A DNA stretch of 8,864 nucleotides. It comes from Halomonas sp. Its GTDB lineage: Bacteria > Pseudomonadota > Gammaproteobacteria > Pseudomonadales > Halomonadaceae. The translations under genes were made by a program, and so were the position numbers. The notes below the pieces were generated by a model, which saw only the letters and a list, made by a program, of their open reading frames with translations, did not search any database and was not told the DNA's origin. Shown here one piece after another: positions 1 through 5,917 of this stretch; positions within the stretch are counted from its first letter, which is position 1; each line of letters starts with the position of its first letter. Where the stretch lies: NCBI GenBank assembly GCA_007116835.1, contig SKHS01000140.1:1-8864 (forward strand), given 5' to 3'.

Positions 1-20
1 GCCAACCGGCTGGGTTTTTT
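1..20 (+). terminator. Possible 3' half of a rho-independent terminator cut by the window edge
   Basis: The window opens with a GC-rich stretch ending in CCGGCTGGG, directly followed by six T (15-20). This is how the descending arm and U tract of an intrinsic terminator look. The matching ascending arm would have to lie just left of the window, so this is an inference. If right, a plus-strand gene ends just upstream. Confidence 0.35.
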
Positions 21-90
21 GTTGGTGCGGAAAAAAAGCACCTCCTAGCGCCCTATCACAACGCAGCTACCTCCCAAAGCGTGCACCGCA

Positions 91-175
91 CGTCATTGCC
101 GAGTCACCACGCCGTCATTGCCGAGTGGGGTATCGGGAATCCACCTGGACCTTGGCCTGGCCTGCGGGAAAGACG
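91..175. repeat. Degenerate intergenic repeat cluster (CGTCATTGCCGAGT motifs)
   Basis: CGTCATTGCCGAGT occurs twice, at 91-104 and 113-126, a 22-bp period. The second copy also forms an imperfect inverted repeat: ATTGCCGA (117-124) against TCGGGAAT (133-140), one mismatch. Its start CGTCATTGCCG (113-123) is mirrored with two mismatches by CGGGAAAGACG (165-175). The pattern resembles decayed members of the GTCATTCCCG / CGGGAAT intergenic repeats common in proteobacterial genomes. That family link is an inference. Confidence 0.4.
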
Positions 176-213
176 AGGGCGGCTCGGTGGCGTCATCGTC
201 AGGCGCTTATACG

Positions 214-253
214 AAAAATCCCCCAGGGCGCAAGCCCTGGGGGATTTTTTTTT
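214..253 (+). terminator. Strong rho-independent terminator, probably bidirectional
   Basis: A perfect 16-bp stem (214-229 with 234-249) encloses a GCAA loop (230-233), a GNRA-type tetraloop. The GC-rich core is CCCCCAGGGC paired with GCCCTGGGGG. Nine T follow on the plus strand (245-253), and five A precede the left arm, so it could also stop minus-strand transcripts. No gene touches it. It probably ends transcription from a gene left of the window and insulates the methyltransferase gene. Confidence 0.85.
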
Positions 254-297
254 GCCCTCACCTTCAGCGCGTCCCACCAGTGGGATGGAAGATACTC

Positions 298-342
298 ACT
301 TCGCAGGTGGTGCAACTAAATAAATAAAAATACTTGCGAAGT
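298..342. repeat. AT-rich inverted repeat ACTTCGCA...TGCGAAGT
   Basis: ACTTCGCA (298-305) is exactly complementary to TGCGAAGT (335-342). In plus-strand RNA the stem can extend to 12 bp (298-309 with 331-342) using two G-U pairs, leaving a 21-nt loop very rich in A. There is no T tract after it. It could be a protein-binding site or a leader hairpin, or chance. Function unknown. Confidence 0.4.
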
Positions 343-440
343 TATTTACACACATAATCGCTTAACAATCCTTAAAACTTCACGCTATCTCTTCAGTAGA
401 CCCATGGAATTAAATACTTCACTATCAAGCATCTAGCAAT

Positions 441-498
441 AGGGCTTGTGTCAGGGCTTGTGTCAGGGCTTGTGTCAGGGCTTGTGTCAGGGCTTGTG
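441..498 (+). repeat. 12-bp tandem repeat, nearly five copies
   Basis: The unit AGGGCTTGTGTC occurs as four exact copies (441-452, 453-464, 465-476, 477-488) and a fifth of 10 bases (489-498). The copies are identical, which suggests recent expansion by strand slippage. The unit is a multiple of three and carries no stop in the three plus-strand frames, but no gene covers it. It ends 121 bp before the ATG at 620, so copy-number change would alter leader length or promoter spacing rather than a protein. Confidence 0.95.
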
Positions 499-606
499 CA
501 GAGTTTGCGGCAGCGATAGGAAGGCCATTATGGGGTTTCCTGTCTGTTTCTTGAATTCTGGTGGTAAGTGACTTCGCTTAAACGGTTGAATAATACGCCA
601 TCGCTT

Positions 607-611
607 GGGAG
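607..611 (+). promoter_or_regulatory. Ribosome binding site for the original methyltransferase start
   Basis: GGGAG lies 8 bases before the ATG at 620-622 and supports that ATG as the natural start. The downstream TTG at 692 has only a weak GAG (680-682) ahead of it. Confidence 0.55.
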
Positions 612-619
612 CAGGTATT

Positions 620-691
620 ATGTCGGATTGATCGTCAGGATATGTAGCAGATATTAGTTACACCTATGGTTATTACGCTGAGCTTAATCCT
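620..691 (+). pseudogene. N-terminal coding part of the methyltransferase, interrupted by TGA at codon 4
   Basis: Reading in the frame of the following gene from ATG 620 gives M-S-D-stop, then SSGYVADISYTYGYYAELNP, running directly into the methyltransferase. The YTYGYYxELNP stretch is the characteristic N-terminal signature of this methyltransferase family, so the gene originally began at 620. The stop is TGA at 629-631. A single base change from TGG, CGA or GGA would create it; Trp is my guess for the ancestral residue. The well-preserved residues after the stop argue that the change is recent, or a base-call error. There is no in-frame ATG, GTG or TTG between the TGA and 692. Confidence 0.75.
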
Positions 692-2155
692 TTGCGAATT
701 GCGCTGGGATTTATCAATGCTGGCATTCGGCCGCCAAATGTCATTAATGCCTGTGAGCTTGGGTTTGGGCAAGGTATCAGTACGAATATCCATGCGGCGG
801 CTTCGCAAGTCCGTTGGCATGGTACCGACTTCAACCCGCATCAAGCGGCGTTTGCACAGGAACTATCTTCTATTAGTGGCGCAGACGCTAAACTGCATGA
901 TGACGCCTTTAGTGATTTTTGTCAGCGTGATGATCTTCCTGAGTTTGATTATATTGGCTTGCATGGTATTTGGAGTTGGATTTCGGACGAAAATCGCACA
1001 GTGATAGTCGACTTTATTCGTCGCAAGCTGAAGGTGGGCGGCGTGTTATACATCAGCTACAACACCCAGCCTGGATGGGCAGCAATGGTACCTATGCGTG
1101 ACTTGTTAGCAGAGCATGCGGATCTTATGAGCGCCCAGGGAGCAGGCACCATTTCACGCATTGATGATGCCATTGCGTTTGCTGATAAGCTGGTTGCTGT
1201 GAACCCTGAGTACTGTAATGCTAATCCGCAGATTAAAAACCGCCTAGCTAAAATCAAACAAGATAATAAAAATTATGTCGCCTACGAATACTTTAACCGT
1301 GACTGGGAGCCGATGGCGTTTGCTAAAATGGCGCGTTGGTTAGAGCCAGCTAAAATGGACTGGGCTTGCAGCGCACGGTATGCAGATGCCATTGACAGTA
1401 TTCAGTTAACCAATGAGCAACAAGCGCTGATTAATGACATTCCTAACCCTATGTTTCGCCAATCGGTACGTGATTTTTGTGAGAACCGTCAATTTCGTAC
1501 CGACTATTGGGTCAAGGGGGCGCGTCGTTTAAGTGGGCTTGAGAAAGATGAAATGCTGGATGGGCTGCGTGTGGTGATGGGCTCTCCCCGTCAAGATGTG
1601 CAGCTAAAAATCACCGGGCGACTCGGTAATTTCGATTTGCCAGGCGATATACATGCACCGTTACTTGAGGTGTTGTCAGCCTATAAGCCTGTCTATATTT
1701 CTGAGCTTTGGCAGGCTGCCAAAGAGAAAGGCGTCAGCCGTTCTGCAATGAATAGTGCGGTGGCCATCCTGGCGGCGAAGGGCGTTATTCTTCCGGCGCA
1801 GTCTGATCAGGATATCGCCCAGGCTGTGCCTAACGTCGGGCGGCTTAACCGCTTTTTGATGAGTCAGTCTAGAAGCACAACGGAGCTGAGCTATCTGGCC
1901 AGTCCAGTGACCGGCGGTGGCCTAGCCGTCCCGCTGTTTCACCAGTTTTTCCTTCTTGCCACGCTGGAAGGAGCAAGCGATGCAAAGGCGTTAGCAGACT
2001 TTGCTTGGCGTATTTTGGCATCCCAAAATAAATGCTTGTTGAAAGATGGCAAACCGATTGCCAGTCAAGAAGAGAATCTGGCTGAGTTTGAGCGTCAAGC
2101 AGCCAATTTCCTTAATGATCGTTTGCCTCTTTATCAAGCATTGAAGATCATTTAG
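692..2155 (+). CDS. SAM-dependent methyltransferase with methyltransferase regulatory domain (5'-disrupted)
   Basis: Probable cytoplasmic S-adenosylmethionine-dependent methyltransferase; the substrate is unknown. The open frame codes for 487 residues from a TTG start, but about 511 would be expected from the ATG at 620, which is blocked by TGA at codon 4. Near the N-terminus the SAM-binding motif I reads ELGFGQG (residues 22-28 from TTG). After the Rossmann-like domain come the typical regulatory-domain features: EYFNRDWEPMAFAKMARWL, then DFCENRQFRTDYWVKGARRL around residues 267-286. The C-terminal part resembles a winged-helix-like region. From TTG the protein would lack the conserved YTYGYY segment, so it may be inactive or not made. 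The rest of the frame is open and not visibly decayed. It is flanked by a terminator upstream and a hairpin downstream, so it is probably a single-gene unit. Confidence 0.75.
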   Translation: MRIALGFINAGIRPPNVINACELGFGQGISTNIHAAASQVRWHGTDFNPHQAAFAQELSSISGADAKLHDDAFSDFCQRDDLPEFDYIGLHGIWSWISDENRTVIVDFIRRKLKVGGVLYISYNTQPGWAAMVPMRDLLAEHADLMSAQGAGTISRIDDAIAFADKLVAVNPEYCNANPQIKNRLAKIKQDNKNYVAYEYFNRDWEPMAFAKMARWLEPAKMDWACSARYADAIDSIQLTNEQQALINDIPNPMFRQSVRDFCENRQFRTDYWVKGARRLSGLEKDEMLDGLRVVMGSPRQDVQLKITGRLGNFDLPGDIHAPLLEVLSAYKPVYISELWQAAKEKGVSRSAMNSAVAILAAKGVILPAQSDQDIAQAVPNVGRLNRFLMSQSRSTTELSYLASPVTGGGLAVPLFHQFFLLATLEGASDAKALADFAWRILASQNKCLLKDGKPIASQEENLAEFERQAANFLNDRLPLYQALKII

Positions 2156-2173
2156 GCTCAGGCCCTCCGGGAG

Positions 2174-2207
2174 CATGTGCATAGCAACGGCGCTTGCTGT
2201 GCACATG
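2174..2207 (+). other. Stable hairpin between methyltransferase gene and dgt
   Basis: A 14-bp stem (2174-2187 with 2194-2207) has only one G-U pair (2182-2199) and a 6-base loop (CGGCGC). It starts 19 bases after the methyltransferase stop. No T tract follows, so it is not a classical terminator. It could mark the 3' end of the upstream mRNA, protect it from exonucleases, lie in the dgt leader, or be a palindromic operator. Confidence 0.55.
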
Positions 2208-2263
2208 ACTTATGGTAGAAAGCAGTTATCCATCATGGTTTTATGTCAGAATGTTGCTCTCAC

Positions 2264-2268
2264 GGAGG
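2264..2268 (+). promoter_or_regulatory. Ribosome binding site that fixes the dgt start at 2275
   Basis: GGAGG sits 6 bases before the ATG at 2275. The frame is open up to an earlier ATG at 2212, but that one has no Shine-Dalgarno sequence and its extra 21 residues do not resemble dGTPases. I therefore start dgt at 2275. Confidence 0.8.
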
Positions 2269-2274
2269 AACGCT

Positions 2275-3618
2275 ATGACGCAAATGCAATGGGATCGATT
2301 GTTATCCCCCCAACGCCTTCACGACCAACGTCCAAGCGGCATGCGTGAAGTAACGCATGAAATAGGCCGTAGCCCCTTTCATAAAGACCACGATCGAATT
2401 GTTTTTTCAGGTTCTTTCAGGCGTTTAGGGCGAAAAACGCAGGTCCATCCCCTTACTGAAAATGACCATATCCATACCCGTTTGACCCATTCGTTGGAAG
2501 TGGGCTGTGTGGGGCGCTCGTTAGGCATGATTGTGGGCGAGTTGCTAAAGGACCACCTGCCGAGCTGGATCACGCCCGCTGATTTAGGGGTGATCGTTCA
2601 GACGGCCTGTTTAGGGCATGATATTGGTAATCCACCCTTTGGGCACGCCGGTGAATATGCTATTCGCGACTGGTTCCTCCGTGCTCAAAAAAGTGGCCTA
2701 CTGGACGGTCTCTCCGAGGCTGAGCGTGAAGATTTACTCACTTATGAAGGTAACGCTCAAGGGTTTCGCGTCATTACACAAATTGAGTACAACCAGTTTA
2801 ACGGCGGTATGCGGCTGACTGCCGCAACGCTTGGCACATTACTTAAATATCCGTGGACAGTGCGCTACAGCGGTCGGGCAGGAAAATTTGGCTGTTACCA
2901 ATCAGAACAGACGCTGCTGCAAGAAGTCGCTGATGCCGTAGGGCTATTGCCTCAAGGCGAATATCGCTGGTGTCGGCACCCCCTGGCGTGGCTCGTCGAA
3001 GCAGCAGATGACATATGTTACGCCTTGCTCGACCTAGAAGATGGGTTGGAGATGGATATTCTTCGTTATGAAGAAGTAGTTGAGATATTACGTCAAATAG
3101 CCGGTGAGTTTCCGCCTGAATACGCTGATATGGAGCGTCAGAAAGTGTCTCAACGACGCCGTATCGCGCTATTAAGAGGAGCTGCTATGGAGCGTGCTGT
3201 CAATGACGTTGGTGCGGTGTTTGTACAGCATGAGCAGGCATTGCTTAGTGGAACGCTAGGCCAAGATTTATTGGAGCTGTGCCACCCTGATTTAGGCTGG
3301 GGTGTTCAAGCGGCAAAGCAGTTGGCTCGAGAGCGCATTTTTCAAAATGAGCGCAAAGCTAAGCTGGAAATAGGTGCTTACACAACGCTGGGAATTTTGC
3401 TGGAAGCCTTTATAGGTGCCGCTCATGAGCTGCACCATACGGGGCATAGTTCGTTTAAGCATCAGCGGGTATTGGCGTTGATTGGTGAAAATACGCCACT
3501 GCCATCATGGACACTGTATGACAGTTATCGTCGCATGCTGGATTTCATCGGCGGTATGACCGACCATTATGCAGTTGATTTAGCTCAGGAAATGGGCGGG
3601 CGTTTGCGAGGAGATTAG
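2275..3618 (+). CDS. dgt: Deoxyguanosinetriphosphate triphosphohydrolase (dGTPase), HD superfamily
   Basis: Cytoplasmic dNTP triphosphohydrolase that cleaves dGTP (and in many homologues other dNTPs) to the nucleoside and triphosphate, helping set dNTP pools. The 447 residues from ATG 2275 show the whole family pattern. RSPFHKDHDRIVFSGSFRRLGRKTQV lies at about 32-57. The first metal-binding His is in RLTHSLEVG (H72), the HD pair in CLGHDIGNPPFGH (H115, D116), the EGNAQ motif at 158-162, and the later acidic ligand in AADDICYALLDLEDG (D245/D246). Length is near the roughly 440-residue bacterial class, shorter than the 505-residue E. coli enzyme. It lies 119 bp after the methyltransferase and runs convergently into the NERD gene, with 10 bp between the stops and no terminator visible in that gap. 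I see no convincing promoter in front of it. Confidence 0.95.
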   Translation: MTQMQWDRLLSPQRLHDQRPSGMREVTHEIGRSPFHKDHDRIVFSGSFRRLGRKTQVHPLTENDHIHTRLTHSLEVGCVGRSLGMIVGELLKDHLPSWITPADLGVIVQTACLGHDIGNPPFGHAGEYAIRDWFLRAQKSGLLDGLSEAEREDLLTYEGNAQGFRVITQIEYNQFNGGMRLTAATLGTLLKYPWTVRYSGRAGKFGCYQSEQTLLQEVADAVGLLPQGEYRWCRHPLAWLVEAADDICYALLDLEDGLEMDILRYEEVVEILRQIAGEFPPEYADMERQKVSQRRRIALLRGAAMERAVNDVGAVFVQHEQALLSGTLGQDLLELCHPDLGWGVQAAKQLARERIFQNERKAKLEIGAYTTLGILLEAFIGAAHELHHTGHSSFKHQRVLALIGENTPLPSWTLYDSYRRMLDFIGGMTDHYAVDLAQEMGGRLRGD

Positions 3619-3628
3619 TCAATATACG

Positions 3629-4537
3629 CTATACCGAGGGTTGGCGGAGATGCTTGAGTTCCATGAGCCGCGCACGCTCAAGTAGCGTATGAATGACCTT
3701 ATCATGAATCGCATCGCTCATCGGACCGGGCGTTAGCTCGGTTAGCTGACGTGCCAATTGATCACCGCTGACAACGAGGATGTCAGGCGCTGCTTCGCTA
3801 GTGTCAATTTCCCATCCTGGCAGTACCAGCACGCCCCGTACCGGGACAGGTACACCGCAGCGGCGCTCAAGCCAGCGCGTTAACCAACACACGCCCTGGC
3901 GCGTCTTATGCAAGGGGCGGCGCTCTTGCCAGTTGGGGAAGCGCAGCCGTTCACGTTCAACGGCGACCTTGTTGTCTTCTTTTCCATCACTGCCAATGGC
4001 TAATGTCCGTGCCCTGGTTTCAACAACGAAAACGCCGTGAGGAGTGACCACGACGTGATCAATTGTAAAGCTATCGGTGGGAACATCATGAAATACATAG
4101 TAAGGATGTGCTTCAGGTCGTACCAAGCGTTCTAATTCCTGGCCGACGGCTAATTCGCAGGCTAAACCGAGCTTCAAGCGACGGATACGCTGATAATCAC
4201 GGATCAGCAGTAGTGAAAACGCTAACACGAGCAGCGTGCTGAGTAAGCCATACAGCGCCCACTCTACCCAGTCCTGTCGCTCGACAAACAGCATGCGTCC
4301 CATGCCGTACACCAGCGGAGCAAGGCTAATAATGGGGCCTAAGGCACCGTTTAGAAACAGGCTGGAAAAGGCTTGATCTAGGCGCTGTCGAAGCGCTTGA
4401 CCTGGCTCACGCAAAGGCGCGTTAAACGGTGAATGGACGCGTGCGTCATGAAGGCTGCGCAGCGCCAATACAATGCCGCCCATGGCAGCCATGGGAAACA
4501 GGAAAATAAGCGGTAATAGGTATTCCAACCAAACCAT
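3629..4537 (-). CDS. Membrane-anchored NERD (nuclease-related) domain protein
   Basis: A 302-residue protein. The N-terminal part is hydrophobic, with likely membrane segments at about 5-26, 66-84 and 92-112, followed by a basic stretch (RDYQRIRRLK). A cytoplasmic NERD domain covers roughly 125-245. Core motifs are the Glu in ACELAVGQELERL (E128), IDHVVVTPHGVFVVET with D160 and E173, and the later strand VRGVLVLPG. The domain is related to PD-(D/E)xK nucleases. Where family members usually have E-x-K, this one has E-T-R (R175), so catalysis is uncertain. The biological role is unknown; a link to DNA or RNA processing is known only by domain analogy. The start is supported by TAAGG 7 bases upstream. 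It follows yciH by 58 bp with no terminator seen and is probably the last gene of that operon. Confidence 0.8.
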   Translation of the reverse strand: MVWLEYLLPLIFLFPMAAMGGIVLALRSLHDARVHSPFNAPLREPGQALRQRLDQAFSSLFLNGALGPIISLAPLVYGMGRMLFVERQDWVEWALYGLLSTLLVLAFSLLLIRDYQRIRRLKLGLACELAVGQELERLVRPEAHPYYVFHDVPTDSFTIDHVVVTPHGVFVVETRARTLAIGSDGKEDNKVAVERERLRFPNWQERRPLHKTRQGVCWLTRWLERRCGVPVPVRGVLVLPGWEIDTSEAAPDILVVSGDQLARQLTELTPGPMSDAIHDKVIHTLLERARLMELKHLRQPSV

Positions 4538-4595
4538 TGCAGTGCCTTACCTTTTAGCGACCTTTCTCATGATAGATCGTTATTACCGTGGTGTG

Positions 4596-4970
4596 TTAGC
4601 CACCTGCAAATTTAACTTGGTAGCCCAGTGACGTTAACGCGTGTTGCAGCGTTTCGCGATGATCGCCTTGAATCTCGATAACGCCCTCTTTTACTGCACC
4701 GCCGGTGCCACAGCGTTTTTTTAATGTTTTTGCGAGTGTTTTCAATTCTGTATTGGTCAGCGGTATACCACTAATGGTGGTAACGCCCTTTCCCTTGCGA
4801 CCGCTTGTTTCACGCCGGATTCGCACAATACCATCCAAGCTAGCAATGCGTGCTTGCTCGCTGGGATCTTCGCAACAGCAGTGATCAATTGATTCACGAC
4901 AGCCAGGGCATGTTTTGCCATGCTCGGTTGAATAGACAAGGCCGCCAAGCTGGTCACGTAATGAAGCCAT
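4596..4970 (-). CDS. yciH: YciH/SUI1-family translation initiation factor homologue
   Basis: A 124-residue homologue of eukaryotic eIF1 (SUI1). In E. coli, YciH (108 residues) can affect start-site fidelity and is regarded as a stress-related inhibitor of translation initiation; a ribosome-binding role here is by homology. The N-terminus MASLRDQLGGLVYSTEHGK is typical. It is followed by a Cys-rich segment (C21, C24, C31, C32, C33) that could bind a metal, then the SUI1 fold from about residue 50, with RKGKGVTTISGIP, LKKRCGTGGAVKEG and IEIQGDHRE, ending GYQVKFAGG. The frame is open to an ATG at 5036, but the family start is the ATG at 4970. That ATG lies one base after the stop of the upstream phosphatase gene (TAG-T-ATG), and only a weak GAG precedes it. 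Translational coupling is therefore likely. Confidence 0.92.
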   Translation of the reverse strand: MASLRDQLGGLVYSTEHGKTCPGCRESIDHCCCEDPSEQARIASLDGIVRIRRETSGRKGKGVTTISGIPLTNTELKTLAKTLKKRCGTGGAVKEGVIEIQGDHRETLQHALTSLGYQVKFAGG

Positions 4971-4971
4971 A

Positions 4972-5670
4972 CTATTTCTCTGTTGAGTGTTGAGGCACCG
5001 GCATTTGCCACTTTTCATGGGTGAGACGCTCAACAACCGCAGGCAGTTGGTACATGTTGCTAATCATGATAGCGCCTTCGGGCGTGATTTCAGCGTCAGG
5101 AAAGCGGTTCAGGTGAATCACTGTCATGCCGGCTTGTAGAGCTGCTCGTACGCCAACAAGTGCGTCATCGATGGCGATGCATTCGCTGGCTGCAAACCCC
5201 ATGATACTCGCTGCATGCAGATGTAAACAGGGCTCGGGTTTCCAACAGTTAGCGGTATAGCCACTAAATAGGCGTTGGCCAAAGTAATCCGCTAGGCCCG
5301 TTGCATGTAGCGCTGTGTGAATTTTACTTTCTGGGCCATTAGAAACAACCGCGCTGGGGTAATTGCTCAGCACTTCAAGGGATTCACGTGCGCCAGGAAT
5401 AGCCTTCAGTTCATTAGCTAAGCGGTTCGCTAAACTAGTTCTCATGGTGTGTTCCATGCTGGCTAGTTGATCCGCATCGACATCGCCATAACGCTGCTGA
5501 AGTTCTGCCACAATACGTCGAAAGCGTGCACCTCTAAACTCTCCAAGATAGTCAGTTGATGCAAACGGTAAGCCGACAGAACTCAGGCCGATAGCCATCT
5601 CTTCGGCTAAAAGTGGTTCGCTATCGACGAGGGTGCCATCACAATCAAACAGCAATAGTGGAAGCGGCAT
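4972..5670 (-). CDS. HAD-superfamily sugar phosphatase, YieH-like (6-phosphogluconate phosphatase type)
   Basis: A 232-residue cytoplasmic HAD subfamily IA phosphatase. All four HAD motifs are visible. Motif I is FDCDGTLVDSE (nucleophile D9, acid/base D11), motif II VVSNGPESK (S110), motif III the Lys in CWKPEP (K144), and motif IV IAIDDALVG (D168, D169). The segments VVSNGPxxK, YFxxxLFSGY and WKPxP with an HAA helix match E. coli YieH, which dephosphorylates 6-phosphogluconate. The exact substrate here is an inference, and other small phosphosugars are possible. The ATG at 5670 has AAGGAA with suitable spacing upstream. It is the first gene of the yieH-like/yciH/NERD set and overlaps no other gene. 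A beta-phosphoglucomutase-type activity is less likely given the closer YieH match. Confidence 0.88.
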   Translation of the reverse strand: MPLPLLLFDCDGTLVDSEPLLAEEMAIGLSSVGLPFASTDYLGEFRGARFRRIVAELQQRYGDVDADQLASMEHTMRTSLANRLANELKAIPGARESLEVLSNYPSAVVSNGPESKIHTALHATGLADYFGQRLFSGYTANCWKPEPCLHLHAASIMGFAASECIAIDDALVGVRAALQAGMTVIHLNRFPDAEITPEGAIMISNMYQLPAVVERLTHEKWQMPVPQHSTEK

Positions 5671-5774
5671 TGTCGTTCCTTGTAGCGCTGAATACGCTAC
5701 TAATGTTAGTTGAAGCCGATCATATCGCTATTGAACGAGATTTTTCGCTATTTGTGAACACTGTTTTATTATTT

Positions 5775-5803
5775 TTTATGAGATTGCACAAAGTGATTGG
5801 CAA
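5775..5803 (-). promoter_or_regulatory. Candidate sigma-70 promoter for the phosphatase-yciH-NERD operon
   Basis: On the minus strand TTGCCA (5798-5803, one mismatch from TTGACA) is followed after 17 bp by CATAAA (5775-5780, 4 of 6 to TATAAT) in an AT-rich stretch. The leader would be about 100 bases. The 8-bp palindrome TGGTACCA (5807-5814) just upstream of the -35 could be a regulator site, but this is only suggestive. Another choice, TTGTGC with TAAAAC 12 bp further downstream, is weaker. Confidence 0.35.
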
Positions 5804-5874
5804 TACTGGTACCAATGATGAAAGGAAAGGGGGCGTGGAAACGGGTAGCTGCTGGCCATCAGCGGCTAGAAATT

Positions 5875-5904
5875 AACCAGGCGACCAAAGGTGGCCGCCT
5901 GGTT
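5875..5904 (-). terminator. Hairpin terminator after fba
   Basis: A 9-bp stem AACCAGGCG / CGCCTGGTT (5875-5883 with 5896-5904) stacks on a 3-bp inner stem across a 3-base bulge. In the direction of fba it starts 13 bases after the stop and is followed by AATTTC, a short and imperfect U tract. It is placed to end the epd-pgk-fba transcript before the phosphatase promoter. Its weak U tract may allow some read-through. Confidence 0.55.
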
Positions 5905-5917
5905 GAACAGCGGGGGG

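Larger units (their letters stand above)
1..619. other. Gene-free leader region upstream of the methyltransferase gene
   Basis: No convincing gene lies here. Three overlapping short frames between about 81 and 327 have low-complexity, Pro/Gly/Arg-rich translations, no recognisable domain, and run straight through a terminator hairpin. The region holds terminator-like elements (1-20 and 214-253), degenerate repeats (91-175), an AT-rich inverted repeat (298-342) and a 12-bp tandem repeat (441-498). From about 310 to 440 it is clearly more AT-rich than the neighbouring genes. A possible -10 box AATAAT (589-594, one mismatch from TATAAT) would give a short leader to the ATG at 620, but I see no good -35 box 16-18 bp upstream, so I do not list a promoter. 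Confidence 0.7.

Noticed and set aside
81..327. Three overlapping plus-strand short open frames (64-80 codons)
   Set aside because: No family resemblance and low-complexity content; no good ribosome binding site; all three run through the 214-253 terminator hairpin.
344..352. DnaA-box-like ATTTACACA in the AT-rich leader
   Set aside because: A single imperfect match with no cluster of boxes and no origin-associated genes nearby; expected by chance.
2212..2274. Longer dgt with start at ATG 2212
   Set aside because: No Shine-Dalgarno sequence there, and the extra residues do not resemble dGTPases; GGAGG before 2275 marks the real start.
3653..3682. CTTGAG / CTCAAG inverted repeat near the convergent gene ends
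   Set aside because: Six bp with an 18-base loop inside the NERD coding sequence and no T tract; probably chance.
4971..5036. Longer yciH starting at ATG 5036
   Set aside because: It would overlap the phosphatase gene, and the extra residues are unlike the family; the canonical MASL start is at 4970.
5613..5876. 87-codon plus-strand open frame across the phosphatase start and promoter region
   Set aside because: It is antisense to the start of the phosphatase gene and its promoter, with no recognisable domain.
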